A stretch of DNA of 64,000 bases from Phycisphaeraceae bacterium (GCA_020639235.1 JACKHC010000001.1:1612001-1676000), one strand, 5' to 3'. Positions 1 to 10,579 are shown, counted from the first letter of the stretch. Numbers and translations: made by a program. Notes: generated by a model not told the origin, from the sequence alone.

Positions 1-1
1 G

Positions 2-2002
2 CCGTCGGGCAGCGCCCAGAGGGTCATGCCGACCTTCACCGCGCCCCTCCGCGGCATGACCGACCGCGCCGGGCTCACGCTCATCACGTGGCCCCGCGCC
101 GGTCGCGAGCTTCCATCGCTCACCCCCCGACCCTGGACAGGTCAGTTCGACCGCCGCGACGACGGCTCGCTCATGACCGTCAGTCTCGCCAGTCTCGTCG
201 AACCCTATTTCATCGCCGACCGAATCAAGGCGAACCTCCGCGAACTCAACCGAGGCGTCGAGTTCGCGGTCTCCGCGCTGGGCGATGTCATCGACGATCC
301 CGACGCCTTCCGCCAGCGCGCCGCAACCATCGAGGCCACCGATCTGCGCGACGAAGACTGGATCCCCAACGTCCGCGCACAGCGCGACGCCATCGCCGGC
401 GTCGTCGATTTCGCCAAGGACATGGCCCCCATGGTGATCGAGGCGACGCCCGACCTCGCCGAAGCGCCCCTCGACACGCTCCTGCTCGCCCACAAACTCG
501 CCACCACATCAGACGACCCCGACGCCGCCGCGCGCCTCGCAGAACTCGCCGCGCAGTACCCGTCGCTCGCCTCCCTCGACCCCGACGCGGAACTCCTCCC
601 CATCATGCTCTTGCGGCTCCTCGCCGAGCGAGCCCCGGATGTCATCGCCGAAATCGATCGCGCCGTCGGTCCCTCCGGACAACTCATCCGCTGGCGGCAG
701 GTCGAACTCCCTTCGCTCGTCGCCGGGCGACTCTGCTTCATCGGCTGGGCCGCAACAGGGCAGACCGCCGACAACCCGCGCACCTCGATCGCCCCGCAAA
801 CACCGGGCGTCCTTGTGCACACCGCCATCGCCAACTCCGTCCTCACGCACCACGCGCGCCAGCCCGCCCCCCGGTGGATCAACGCCGTCGCAACACTCGC
901 GCTGGGCCTCCTCGCGACATGGATCGCCGTCCGCTTCGCCGTCATCATTGGCCCCTTCGCGCTCATCTTGATGCTCGCGGCGTATTTCCTGCTCAACGGC
1001 GTCTGGTTCTGGGATCGCGCCGTGCTCGATGTCGCCGTCGGCGCGCCGTTCCTGGCCGCCGCATCCTGCTGGCTCGTGGTCATCCTCCACCGCCTGCTCG
1101 TCGAGGAACGAGGCCGCAGACGCACCGAGCAACGCTTCCGCGCCTATGTCCCGCCCGATGTCGTGGACATCCTCGTCAACAACCCGAGTCTGAACTCGAT
1201 GGCCCCCCAGCGCCGCGAACTCACCATCCTGTTCTCCGACATCGCCAACTTCACCACCCTCTCCGAGTCGCTCGGCACCGAGCGCACCGGCCTCCTCCTC
1301 GCCACCTACCTCCGTTCCATGACCGAGATCCTGCAACGCACCCGCGCCACGCTCGACAAATACCTGGGCGACGGCATCATGGCATTCTGGGGCGCACCAT
1401 TGGACGACCCCGAGCACGCCCACCACGCCGCGCAGGCGGCCATCGAGATGCTCGACACCCTCGACCAGATGAACGAATCGGGGACGTTCAAAGACGCCGG
1501 CCGGCTCAGCATCCGAATCGGCCTCGCCACCGGAACCGTCAATGTGGGCGACTTCGGCAACCCGCCCCTCCGCTCCGCCTACACCGTCATCGGCGACGCC
1601 GCCAACCTCGCCGCACGCCTCGAGTCCGCCAACAAGGTCCTCGGCACCAACGCCACCATCAACGCCCTGACCCGATCCCAACTGCCCGAGTCATTCCGTG
1701 TCCGCCCGGTCGGAGCGATCAAGGTCAAGGGCAAAAACGAACCCGAACAGATCTGTGAACTCATCGCCCACCGCGCCCCCCGGGGCGACCAGACCGACGA
1801 CTGGATCCAGGGGTGGACCGACGCCGTCGCCGCTTTCCAGAGCGCCGATGTGGACAACTGCCTCGCCATCCTTCAGACCATCTCCGCCCGCTTCGGACCC
1901 GAGCCGCTCATCGAGGTCTACACCCAGACCATCAACCAATGGCAGAAATCGGGCTTGCCCTCGGACCAGTTCGACGCGACCATTGTGCTAACGGAGAAAT
2001 AA
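2..2002 (+). CDS. CHASE2-domain adenylate/guanylate cyclase (5' end cut by window)
   Basis: Class III nucleotide cyclase at the inner membrane; it probably makes cAMP from ATP in response to an external signal. The frame is open to the left edge, so the N-terminus is missing; an ATG at 26 is internal. The first part matches the end of a CHASE2 sensor (GRLCFIGWAATG, then PGVLVHTAIANSVL), followed by about three membrane segments (roughly residues 285-365) and the catalytic domain. Visible catalytic motifs are LFSDIANFTTL (metal Asp), LDKYLGDGIMAFWG (Lys that selects adenine; second Asp) and VIGDAANLAARLES (Asn and Arg of the transition state). All key residues are present, so it should be active. 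A short C-terminal extension follows. It lies 19 bp upstream of a FecR-domain secreted protein; CHASE2 cyclase-FecR pairs recur in bacteria, so a shared signalling role is inferred. Confidence 0.93.
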   Translation, partial: PSGSAQRVMPTFTAPLRGMTDRAGLTLITWPRAGRELPSLTPRPWTGQFDRRDDGSLMTVSLASLVEPYFIADRIKANLRELNRGVEFAVSALGDVIDDPDAFRQRAATIEATDLRDEDWIPNVRAQRDAIAGVVDFAKDMAPMVIEATPDLAEAPLDTLLLAHKLATTSDDPDAAARLAELAAQYPSLASLDPDAELLPIMLLRLLAERAPDVIAEIDRAVGPSGQLIRWRQVELPSLVAGRLCFIGWAATGQTADNPRTSIAPQTPGVLVHTAIANSVLTHHARQPAPRWINAVATLALGLLATWIAVRFAVIIGPFALILMLAAYFLLNGVWFWDRAVLDVAVGAPFLAAASCWLVVILHRLLVEERGRRRTEQRFRAYVPPDVVDILVNNPSLNSMAPQRRELTILFSDIANFTTLSESLGTERTGLLLATYLRSMTEILQRTRATLDKYLGDGIMAFWGAPLDDPEHAHHAAQAAIEMLDTLDQMNESGTFKDAGRLSIRIGLATGTVNVGDFGNPPLRSAYTVIGDAANLAARLESANKVLGTNATINALTRSQLPESFRVRPVGAIKVKGKNEPEQICELIAHRAPRGDQTDDWIQGWTDAVAAFQSADVDNCLAILQTISARFGPEPLIEVYTQTINQWQKSGLPSDQFDATIVLTEK

Positions 2003-2021
2003 TCCGCACAGGGAGTAGATC

Positions 2022-5000
2022 ATGCGCCAGGACCTCGTGCTGACCGCATCGTGCCTCATCGCTCTGGTTGGAACCACCGCATCCTTCGCCCAGGATGCCG
2101 CCACCGCCGGGCAGCCCGCGCCCGCGGCCCAGCCCGTCGCCCCAGAAGATGCGATCGTCGAGCAGAATCAGGCGACCATCGTCACCGTCACCGGCAAGGT
2201 GCAGGTCGGCGAGTCGCGCACCGGGCCGTGGAAAGACGCCAGGGTCGGCATGAACCTCAAGGAAGGCGAATGGGTCCGCACCGGCGTCAACTCGCTGGTC
2301 AACATCCGCGTCGGTGAGGAACAAGTCTTCTCTGGAACAGGAATCGCGCTCATCTCTATCGATCGGATGCGCAAGGCCGTCTCCGAAGCAAACCAGGCGC
2401 GCACCGACGAGACCGACATCCGCCTCGAGTACGGGCGACTCCTCTTCAACGTCACATCCACCGCGCACGCCAACGATGTCGAGATCCAGGCGCCCGACGC
2501 AACGCTCGCCATCAAGGGAACCAGCGGCGGGATGGAGGTCATCTCCGATCAGACCTCCGCGGCATTCGGCGGCGAGATGAACCGGGGACGATTCACCGTC
2601 ACCTACGCCGACGGCTCAATCGCCTCCATCAACGACAACTCCGAGTCAAACTCCAAGAACCCCGACCCTGCCGGCAACAAGGTCAAGAAATCAAAGGTCG
2701 CAACCGGCGCCAAGAACGCACGCGAACAGGAAGAAGAAGGCGTCGTTGATCGCTCGACCGGCGGCGGTGAGTCCGTCAACACGCTCGGCGCCACCGACTC
2801 ACCCAACACTGACACATTCGACCTCGGCGGCGCCTCGCCGCCCCCGCCGCCCCCGCCGCCGCCGCCGCCCCCGCCGCCCCCGCCCGGCGGCCTCGACGAC
2901 GGCATCATGTTCATGATCGACCCGCCCGCGCTCCAGTTCCGCGTGCGCGACTTCTCCACCGGAATCGAGTCCGTCATCTTCAACTCGCTCCCGCGCACCG
3001 GCCCCAACGACCCCGACGCAGGAGTCTTCCACGAGAGCGGCCTCGGGCTGCGCGCTTCCGACTCGGGCAGCGAACTCCTCTACTTCTACGGCGGCACCGA
3101 CGACAACGGCGACCTCACCATCGTCAACCAACTCTTCTCACTCAACCTCCCCGCCGGATCGACAACACCCGCACCCGGCGCCAACTGGACGCTGCTCAAC
3201 GAGTACCCCGACGCCGAACTCATCACCGGGATCGATACGCTCGGCCAGAACATCTACGGCGTCACGCACACCCCCGGCGACGGCTCATTCGACTCGCGCC
3301 TCGTTTCCATCACAACCGGCGCCAACGCCGGAATCAACAACCTTCTCGATTTCGGCTTCCCCCTCGACGGCGCCGTCGCCGGCGCCAACTCGCGCGGCAC
3401 GCTCTTCCTCGCATCGAGCAACCTTTTCGCCAACGGATTCCTCGGCGGCACGGGCGATGATCTCCCCGGCTTCTTCGACTCCCTCGTCATGGAAGTCGAT
3501 CCGCGCAACTCCTACCTCGCCAACGCGTGGTTCGGGCTCGCCGCGAATGTCTCCGAACTTACCGGCACCACATTCGGACCCGGCGTCAATCCCACCAGCG
3601 CCTTCGCCATCGAGCGCTTCACCGGCGCCGCGTTCGTCGACGGACACCTCGTGCTCTCCGCGTTCGCAAATGTCGATAGCGACGCTGCACTCGAGTCCAT
3701 CTATGTCCACCTGAACCCGAATGTGAACTTCAACAGCGATACCTCCGCCATCACGCGGATCGAACTCGCCAATGGCCAGCCCAGCGGCCTTGCCGGCATT
3801 AACACCGGAGCGCTCGCGCCCTCCGTGTCACTCATCCCGTCCAGCGCATCAATCCTGCAGACCGCGGGAGTCGATCCCCTCCTCGGACGCCTCGCCTACT
3901 CGCAGGACGCATGGGGTTCGGGCTTCCTGCTCCTGCTCGTGCTCGACGCGTTCACCGGCGCATCCAACAACCCCGAGGCCTGCCTCCAGGACTCCCAGGC
4001 ACTCGCGCAACTCTCGATCAACCTCTTCAATAACATCGATCATCAGTACGGCGTCGCCAACGCGATCGCGCAGACGCACGCCATGCTCATGCCCGGCGCC
4101 GTCTGCAACATCGACGGGCTCGACGACCCCATCCCGGTCCTCTCGGGTCTGCAGGGAATCGACACCATCGTCGGCAAGGCCATCGAGATCTCACTCGTGC
4201 CGCCCAACACCGCCGCCATCGACAACCTCCCCGATTACCACATCGACGGCGGGTACGCGGCCCGTGACGCCGCGGGCGACGCCATCGAGCTCCTCTACCT
4301 CGACGGCGGAAACGCCTACTCCGACGGGGAAATCGGCATCATCCAGTACAACAATCTGTACGCCCGAACACTCAACGCCACCGCGGGCATCTCGTCCGGC
4401 TTCTCCCTCATCGGCAACTTCGACACCGGCTCGGGCGATGGCACGCCCGGCCCCGTCCTCACCGGTCTCGCAACCATGGGCGCCACCATATACGCGACGC
4501 GCCACGAGTACGACAACATCGAGTCCGCGCTCGTCCGCCTCAACACCTCAAACAACACCATCACGACCTTCGCCGAGTTCCCCGGCGCGAGCGTGCAAGC
4601 CGCCGCAACCGCTCCCGATATCGGCGCGCTCTACCTCGCCGGCCTCTACGCCGCCGCGACCCCGAATCCCGCCGCCCGATACAACAACCTCTTCCTCATG
4701 AGCATCGATCCCCGCACCACCGCGGTCGGCGGCTCACCATCGCCACTCATCCTCGACACCTTCTGGGGCCAGGCCGGAGACTTTGCGATCCGCACCGGGA
4801 CCGCCCAGGGTCAGGGATTCTCCGTCGGCACCTTCGATCAGGTCGAGCGCGTCAACGGCCTCGCCTACGACGGCCATTTCCTGCAACTCGGCGCGTTCGC
4901 CGGTTCAGACGGCGCCGAAGGCCGCGACGCATTCTTCATCACCTACCACCCCGACGCGACCAACTCGCAGCTCGACCCCCACATCACCGCGCTCGATGTC

Positions 5001-5369
5001 TCCTTCTCCGCGGGAATCGCCGGTCTCGCCACCGCCGCAGAGGGCGTCATACCGAGCACCTCGCACTCCATCATCGATCCGCAGGACGGTCACGTCGATC
5101 TCGTCACCATCAACTCATTCTTCGCGCGTCTCTCATACACCGACGAGGCCCTCAACTCCGGATTGATTCAGGACATCTTCACCGAGCACTTCATCGCCAC
5201 CGCGGACAACCCCGTTGGCTGTGCTAACAGCGCTCTGATCAGCATGATCCCCGGCGCCCTGTCGGACAACGCCGGCCTCGCCAACGGCATCGGTCGCACC
5301 GCGTTCCAACTCCGCAACGGACTCCCCGCGGGCGATCCCTGCGGCGTCACGGCGGAGCACACGCACTGA
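2022..5369 (+). CDS. Large secreted FecR-domain protein with poly-proline linker and duplicated C-terminal region
   Basis: The 1115-residue protein starts at an ATG preceded by GGGAG. It has a signal peptide (residues 1-24, ending ASFAQ). A FecR-type beta domain covers about 45-200 (VTVTGKVQVGES, GEWVRTGVNSLVNIRV, APDATLAIKGTSGGMEV). A charged, low-complexity linker and an almost pure proline tract (about 272-289) follow. The rest, about 290-1110, has no family I recognise. It looks like a beta-propeller and contains two related copies: compare LLYFYGGTDDNGDL with LLYLDGGNAYSDGE, and the two ends YGVANAIAQT and AGLANGIGRT. It is probably periplasmic or outer-surface. FecR domains classically relay signals; next to a CHASE2 cyclase this one could be the ligand-binding partner, which is inference. 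Confidence 0.85.
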   Translation: MRQDLVLTASCLIALVGTTASFAQDAATAGQPAPAAQPVAPEDAIVEQNQATIVTVTGKVQVGESRTGPWKDARVGMNLKEGEWVRTGVNSLVNIRVGEEQVFSGTGIALISIDRMRKAVSEANQARTDETDIRLEYGRLLFNVTSTAHANDVEIQAPDATLAIKGTSGGMEVISDQTSAAFGGEMNRGRFTVTYADGSIASINDNSESNSKNPDPAGNKVKKSKVATGAKNAREQEEEGVVDRSTGGGESVNTLGATDSPNTDTFDLGGASPPPPPPPPPPPPPPPPGGLDDGIMFMIDPPALQFRVRDFSTGIESVIFNSLPRTGPNDPDAGVFHESGLGLRASDSGSELLYFYGGTDDNGDLTIVNQLFSLNLPAGSTTPAPGANWTLLNEYPDAELITGIDTLGQNIYGVTHTPGDGSFDSRLVSITTGANAGINNLLDFGFPLDGAVAGANSRGTLFLASSNLFANGFLGGTGDDLPGFFDSLVMEVDPRNSYLANAWFGLAANVSELTGTTFGPGVNPTSAFAIERFTGAAFVDGHLVLSAFANVDSDAALESIYVHLNPNVNFNSDTSAITRIELANGQPSGLAGINTGALAPSVSLIPSSASILQTAGVDPLLGRLAYSQDAWGSGFLLLLVLDAFTGASNNPEACLQDSQALAQLSINLFNNIDHQYGVANAIAQTHAMLMPGAVCNIDGLDDPIPVLSGLQGIDTIVGKAIEISLVPPNTAAIDNLPDYHIDGGYAARDAAGDAIELLYLDGGNAYSDGEIGIIQYNNLYARTLNATAGISSGFSLIGNFDTGSGDGTPGPVLTGLATMGATIYATRHEYDNIESALVRLNTSNNTITTFAEFPGASVQAAATAPDIGALYLAGLYAAATPNPAARYNNLFLMSIDPRTTAVGGSPSPLILDTFWGQAGDFAIRTGTAQGQGFSVGTFDQVERVNGLAYDGHFLQLGAFAGSDGAEGRDAFFITYHPDATNSQLDPHITALDVSFSAGIAGLATAAEGVIPSTSHSIIDPQDGHVDLVTINSFFARLSYTDEALNSGLIQDIFTEHFIATADNPVGCANSALISMIPGALSDNAGLANGIGRTAFQLRNGLPAGDPCGVTAEHTH

Positions 5370-5378
5370 GAACCGCGC

Positions 5379-6701
5379 CTAGTCGCCGATCGCAAAGTCT
5401 GTCACGACCATCAAGTGATCGCTCGCCGAGCTATCACCGCGCTCAAGGCCCTTCTCACGCAACTGCGCTTCGGTCAGGTCCGCCGTGTCCAGCACGAATG
5501 ATCGCAAGACGCGCATGTCCCGCGACCGCACGACAACATCGAGCATGCCCGGCGTGAATCCCTGCTTCTCGTCCCGCCACGTGTAGCACTCCACACCGTC
5601 GAGGTGCATGGGCATTACACGTTCCATCCCGATCCCGCCGCCCGCCGTCGCCACCGTCACGGGCAGCGCCGAACCCACAAGGTTCCAATCGCCCGCGATC
5701 ACCGCGCCGTCGCACCGCGCAGAGACGCCCCGCAGCGCGTCCAGCACCCCGCGGACTTCCTCGACCCGTGTCCGGTCCTCCATGCTCCCGTCATATCCGC
5801 AGCACTTGAAATGCACGCTAGTCACCGCGATCCGCTCGCCCGTCTCCATCGTCACGATGCCGATCGTCCCGCGCCCGAGCCCGGACTCAGGAAACTCGAT
5901 CGGGTGCCGCGACACCACCGCCGCGCCGCCGGTGGTGGCCGCGTGCCAGGTGCCCGGCGCCGACCCCGTCGCCGCATCGAACGCCGCGCCAACCTCTTCC
6001 GCGGGCGTCCGCCACTCCTCCTGGATGCAGTACACATCAGCGTCCACCGCGCGCAACAACCGCCCGATCGCCTCACGCCGCTCCGGTTTCGTCAGGCCGT
6101 TGTGCCAGACATTCTGGCTCGCAACGCGCACCGTCGTGCCCGGTGCACGCTCCATCGATCCGTGCCCGCGCGCAATCACTTCGTCGTTCAGCACAACCCG
6201 AATCGGGGCCTCGATCTCGTCGGACCCGCCGAACCGAATGGTCACGCCGTCGCCCGGCGCCGCCCCGAGCGCCGCCAGATCCACCCGCATCTCGAACTGC
6301 TCCGATGAATGCGTCGGCGCCGTCTGGAGCCGCACCTCCGCGTGCCCGATCTTGTGCGCCGGGTCTTCGTCGAGCCACAACGACCGCCCGCGCAGATCCA
6401 CCGTCAACCGACGGCCCGCGTCGGTCTCGAACTCCACCGTGAGCGTCCCTTCCTCCTTCGGGCCGGATTGAATGGTGATCACACGCCCGGTGTTGAACCG
6501 CAGATAGACCTCGGTCCCCCGCGCCACCGCCGACACCCGGCACACATCAAACGCGCCCGCAGCATCATCCGGCGCATCGACATGCTCGAAGGGAATGCCG
6601 CCCCAATCGTCGAACCGACCATCCAGCACGATCGGGTCCGACGAATGCGCCACACCGCCGATGCACGCCATCAACAACGCCGCAGAGAGTCTGGTCTTCA
6701 T
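5379..6701 (-). CDS. Secreted endonuclease/exonuclease/phosphatase-fold hydrolase
   Basis: A 440-residue protein. The start is placed at MKTRLSAALLMACIGG because this gives a clean signal peptide (ending VAHSSD); longer in-frame starts lack one and run into the upstream gene. Residues 25-200 form a beta-rich, carbohydrate-binding-like region of unknown role (LDGRFDDWGGIPFEH resembles the DxxxDW motif of CBM9-type domains). The C-terminal half is an EEP (DNase I-like) domain with the expected metal and catalytic motifs: ASQNVWHNG, DVYCIQEEW, IAGDWNLVGS and a final SDHLMVVTDF. It should cleave phosphodiesters or phosphomonoesters outside the cytoplasm; the substrate cannot be told. It follows psuG on the same strand after 25 bp but may also have its own promoter (TAGCAT 8 nt before the ATG). 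Confidence 0.85.
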   Translation of the reverse strand: MKTRLSAALLMACIGGVAHSSDPIVLDGRFDDWGGIPFEHVDAPDDAAGAFDVCRVSAVARGTEVYLRFNTGRVITIQSGPKEEGTLTVEFETDAGRRLTVDLRGRSLWLDEDPAHKIGHAEVRLQTAPTHSSEQFEMRVDLAALGAAPGDGVTIRFGGSDEIEAPIRVVLNDEVIARGHGSMERAPGTTVRVASQNVWHNGLTKPERREAIGRLLRAVDADVYCIQEEWRTPAEEVGAAFDAATGSAPGTWHAATTGGAAVVSRHPIEFPESGLGRGTIGIVTMETGERIAVTSVHFKCCGYDGSMEDRTRVEEVRGVLDALRGVSARCDGAVIAGDWNLVGSALPVTVATAGGGIGMERVMPMHLDGVECYTWRDEKQGFTPGMLDVVVRSRDMRVLRSFVLDTADLTEAQLREKGLERGDSSASDHLMVVTDFAIGD

Positions 6702-6709
6702 GACCGCCG

Positions 6710-6715
6710 ATGCTA
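6710..6715 (-). promoter_or_regulatory. Putative -10 box (TAGCAT), 8 nt before the EEP gene
   Basis: Reads TAGCAT on the minus strand, with 8 nt to the ATG at 6701. It sits between the psuG stop and this start and fits the TAnnnT spacing seen before several other genes in the window. No clear -35 box is visible. Confidence 0.3.
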
Positions 6716-6726
6716 GCAACTGCGTG

Positions 6727-7602
6727 TCAGGAAACCGCCAACCGCCCCGCCAGCCGCGCGTTGGCCTCAACCAGCGCCAGGTTGGCCCGGAGCGTCGCCC
6801 CACCCGATACCTCATGCAACGCGCCGAGCACCGCTGGCGTCACACCCCGCCCCGACGCCCCCGCCTCGATTGCCCGCTGCTCCGCCTCCCCGAGCCACCG
6901 CCCCCAATCCGTTTCATCGATCTCGTGCTCCTGGGGAATCGGATTCGCCACCACAATCCCGCGCCCCGTCCGCGCGATCTCTCCGCGCACGAACGCCGCA
7001 AGTTCCCTTTCATCATCAAACCTGGCATCCACCCCCGCCTCACTCGACCGCCGATAGAACGCCGGGAACCGGTCCGTGCGAAAGCCCACGACAGTCACAC
7101 CGAGCGTCTCCAGCGCCTCCCGCGTCGACTCCACATCCAGAATCGATTTCACCCCGCTCGTCACCACCGCCACCGGAAACCGCGTGAACGCTCCCAGATC
7201 GCTGCTCACATCCAGGTGCTCGCCGTACCCCCTGTGCACTCCGCCCAGCCCCCCCGTGGCGAACCACATCACGGCAGCCGCCGCCGCCAGTTCCATCGTG
7301 GCGCTCACCGTCGTCGCCGCATCAAGGCCCCGGTGCATCAGCACACCGAGGTTCGCCGTGTTCGCCTTGGGCACATCGCCCGCGTCGAGCATCGACCGCA
7401 GTTCCGCATCCGTCATCCCGACAGTCGGCACGCCCCGCACCACGCCGACTACCGCCGGATCCGCGCCCGAAGCGCGCACCACGCCGCACAGCCGAGACGC
7501 GAGCCCCATCGACTCGCTCGTCGGCACACCATGGACCAGCAGCGTCGTCTCGAGCGCGACCGCGCGACCGCCCACCCGCTTGACCACCGCGACGCGCGTC
7601 AT
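6727..7602 (-). CDS. psuG: Pseudouridine-5'-phosphate glycosidase
   Basis: Splits pseudouridine 5'-phosphate to uracil and ribose 5-phosphate in pseudouridine salvage. The 291 residues match the family over nearly full length: ALETTLLVHGVP near the N-terminus, ATTVSATMELA with the catalytic-region Thr/Ser, FATGGLGGVHRG, VAVVTSGVKSILD, TDRFPAFYRRSS and NPIPQEHEID. The metal-site and catalytic Lys environments look intact. It starts 16 bp after gdhA with GGAAG upstream, so the two are probably co-transcribed. No PfkB-type pseudouridine kinase (PsuK) lies beside it here, so the kinase must be elsewhere if the pathway is complete. Confidence 0.92.
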   Translation of the reverse strand: MTRVAVVKRVGGRAVALETTLLVHGVPTSESMGLASRLCGVVRASGADPAVVGVVRGVPTVGMTDAELRSMLDAGDVPKANTANLGVLMHRGLDAATTVSATMELAAAAAVMWFATGGLGGVHRGYGEHLDVSSDLGAFTRFPVAVVTSGVKSILDVESTREALETLGVTVVGFRTDRFPAFYRRSSEAGVDARFDDERELAAFVRGEIARTGRGIVVANPIPQEHEIDETDWGRWLGEAEQRAIEAGASGRGVTPAVLGALHEVSGGATLRANLALVEANARLAGRLAVS

Positions 7603-7618
7603 CGGACCCGCAACTTCC

Positions 7619-8980
<1,362 letters not shown>

Positions 8981-9075
8981 CGGGTCACTCTCCAAAAAGG
9001 GGTTCTGAGCCGCACAGGATACCTCCCCATCCGCCTCCCTGCAGACAGCCAAAGCCGCCCGCCCCGCCGCCGGGG

Positions 9076-9081
9076 TACACT
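9076..9081 (+). promoter_or_regulatory. Putative -10 box (TACACT) of tRNA-Val
   Basis: TACACT lies 10 nt before the mature tRNA 5' end, suitable for a start about 6-8 nt downstream. The same hexamer precedes tgt and uvrB. No convincing -35 box is visible. Confidence 0.4.
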
Positions 9082-9091
9082 CCTCCGCCTC

Positions 9092-9164
9092 GGGCGCGTA
9101 GCTCAATGGCCAGAGCATTCGCCTTACACGCGAAGGGTTCCCGGTTCGAGTCCGGGCGCGCCCA
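9092..9164 (+). tRNA. tRNA-Val (anticodon TAC)
   Basis: A full cloverleaf can be folded. Acceptor GGGCGCG (9092-9098) pairs with CGCGCCC (9157-9163), discriminator A at 9164. D stem GCTC/GAGC. Anticodon stem TTCGC/GCGAA with loop CTTACAC, anticodon TAC at 9125-9127. Five-base variable loop. T stem CCCGG/CCGGG with loop TTCGAGT. The CCA end is not encoded. A TACACT box at 9076-9081 is a candidate -10. waaA starts only 16 bp downstream and may be co-transcribed. Confidence 0.97.
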
Positions 9165-9180
9165 CTTTTCCACCCTCCCC

Positions 9181-10548
9181 ATGAGCATCGCACTCGACGC
9201 CATCTACGCCGTTGTCGCCGCCGCCACCGCACCATGGTGGATGCGCAAGGCCCGGGGCGGCTGGAGCGAACGCTTCGGCAAGATCGAACCGCTCCCCGCC
9301 AAGGCGGTCACCCGGTGCCATGGGCAACCCGTAGAGTTGCCCGTGCAAGTTCACGACCGCCCCCGCCTCATGATCCACGCCGTCTCCGTCGGCGAGGTCA
9401 ACCTCATCCGACCCCTCGTCCACGAACTCGCCCCCGGCTACGACCTCCTCATCACCGTCTCCACCGACACCGGGATGGCCCGCGCACTCGAACTCTTCGC
9501 CCCGCGCTTCCATGTCCGCCGCTACCCGCTCGACGCCTCCTGGGCCGTCCGCCGCTTCCTCGACGCGGCGCAGCCCGACGCCGTCGCCCTCACCGAACTC
9601 GAACTCTGGCCCCAGTTCATCACCTCCTGCCGCAAACGCAACATCCCCGTCGCCGTCGTCAACGGCCGCCTCTCCGCGCGCTCCTTCCGCGGCTACCGAA
9701 AACTCCGCTTCATCCTCGCCAAGCACTTCCGCGCCCTCGCCTTCGCCGCCGTGCAGGACAACGACTACGCCGACCGCTTCGCGCACATGGGCGTCGACCG
9801 AGCCAAGGTCCACACCGTCGGCTCCATGAAGTGGGACGCCGCGCAAGTCACCGACACCGTCGAAGGCGCCGATCAACTCGCTTCCGAAATGGGCATCGAT
9901 CGTTCGCGGCCACTCATCGTCGCCGGCTCAACCGCGCCCGGCGAACACGCGCTCCTGTACGACGCGATCAAGGGAATAGCGGGGGGGTGCCAACTCCTGT
10001 GCGCACCACGACGCCCAGAGTGGTTCGACGACGCCGCATCCGCGCTCCCCAACTGCGTCCGCCGTTCCCAACCCGACACCGCGCACGCAACCGATGAGGA
10101 AAGGAGTGGGGGGGCAGGGCTGTTTCTCCTCGACACCATCGGCGAACTCCGCAAGGCCTACGCCCTCGCCGACCTCATCGTCGTCGGCCGCTCCTTCGAC
10201 CCGCTCTTCGGCTCCGACCCCATGGAGCCCGCAGCCCTTCGCAAGCCCATCGTCATCGGCCCCAACATCGAAGACTTCAAGACCACCGTCACCGCCATGC
10301 TCGCCGACGAGGCCATCGTCCAGACGACCACCGCCGACCTCCCGCGCACACTCGCAGACCTCATGTCTAACACACAACGCCGTGACCAACTCGCGCAGAA
10401 CGCCCGCGCCTGCGTCACCCAACACCAGGGCGCAACCAATCGCCACGCCAAACTCATCCGTGAATACTTGCTCCCGCCCAATCGCTCCAAGGCGAACACT
10501 CCGCCCCCTCTCCCTCTGGGAGAGGATGTCGGCGAAGCCGACAGGTGA
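9181..10548 (+). CDS. waaA: 3-deoxy-D-manno-octulosonic acid (Kdo) transferase
   Basis: Transfers Kdo from CMP-Kdo to lipid A on the cytoplasmic face of the inner membrane, so the cell makes LPS. The start MSIALDAIYAVV gives the usual N-terminal membrane anchor. Family motifs: HAVSVGEVNLIRPLV (catalytic Glu), SWAVRRFLDAAQPDAVALTELELWP, VVNGRLSARSFRGY, LIVAGSTAPGE and VVGRSF...EPAALRKPIVIGPN. The 455 residues exceed the usual ~420-430 because of local insertions: a hairpin-repeat segment at about 45-57, a G-tract loop at about 267-269, another at about 310-312, and a C-terminal tail from about residue 440 whose last residues and stop codon come from a palindromic repeat. The catalytic regions are intact, so it is probably functional. 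Confidence 0.95.
   Translation: MSIALDAIYAVVAAATAPWWMRKARGGWSERFGKIEPLPAKAVTRCHGQPVELPVQVHDRPRLMIHAVSVGEVNLIRPLVHELAPGYDLLITVSTDTGMARALELFAPRFHVRRYPLDASWAVRRFLDAAQPDAVALTELELWPQFITSCRKRNIPVAVVNGRLSARSFRGYRKLRFILAKHFRALAFAAVQDNDYADRFAHMGVDRAKVHTVGSMKWDAAQVTDTVEGADQLASEMGIDRSRPLIVAGSTAPGEHALLYDAIKGIAGGCQLLCAPRRPEWFDDAASALPNCVRRSQPDTAHATDEERSGGAGLFLLDTIGELRKAYALADLIVVGRSFDPLFGSDPMEPAALRKPIVIGPNIEDFKTTVTAMLADEAIVQTTTADLPRTLADLMSNTQRRDQLAQNARACVTQHQGATNRHAKLIREYLLPPNRSKANTPPPLPLGEDVGEADR
9313..9350 (+). repeat. Inverted repeat, GTGCC-GGGCAA hairpin family, inside waaA
   Basis: The arms TGCCATGGGCAA and TTGCCCGTGCA pair with about 8 nt between them. A similar element lies at 25907-25942 between genes. 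Here it is read in frame near residue 50 of WaaA, just before the conserved HAVSVGE motif. Confidence 0.6.
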
Positions 10549-10551
10549 GGG
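10504..10551 (+). repeat. Two-hairpin palindromic repeat (copy 1), forms the waaA C-terminus
   Basis: First hairpin CCTCTCCC / GGGAGAGG with a 3-nt loop; second TGTCGGC / GCCGACA with loop GAA; then GGTGAGGG. The waaA TGA stop (10546-10548) lies inside the closing GGTGAGGG, so this element supplies the last residues and the stop. Confidence 0.85.
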
Positions 10552-10579
10552 CTCCTTCTCCTTCACTCTCTACCATTCC

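Noticed and set aside
2836..2890. The C-rich run in the FecR gene counted with the poly-G tracts
   Set aside because: It is C-rich on the coding strand and codes a proline linker between domains, a common feature; it does not follow the G-tract pattern.
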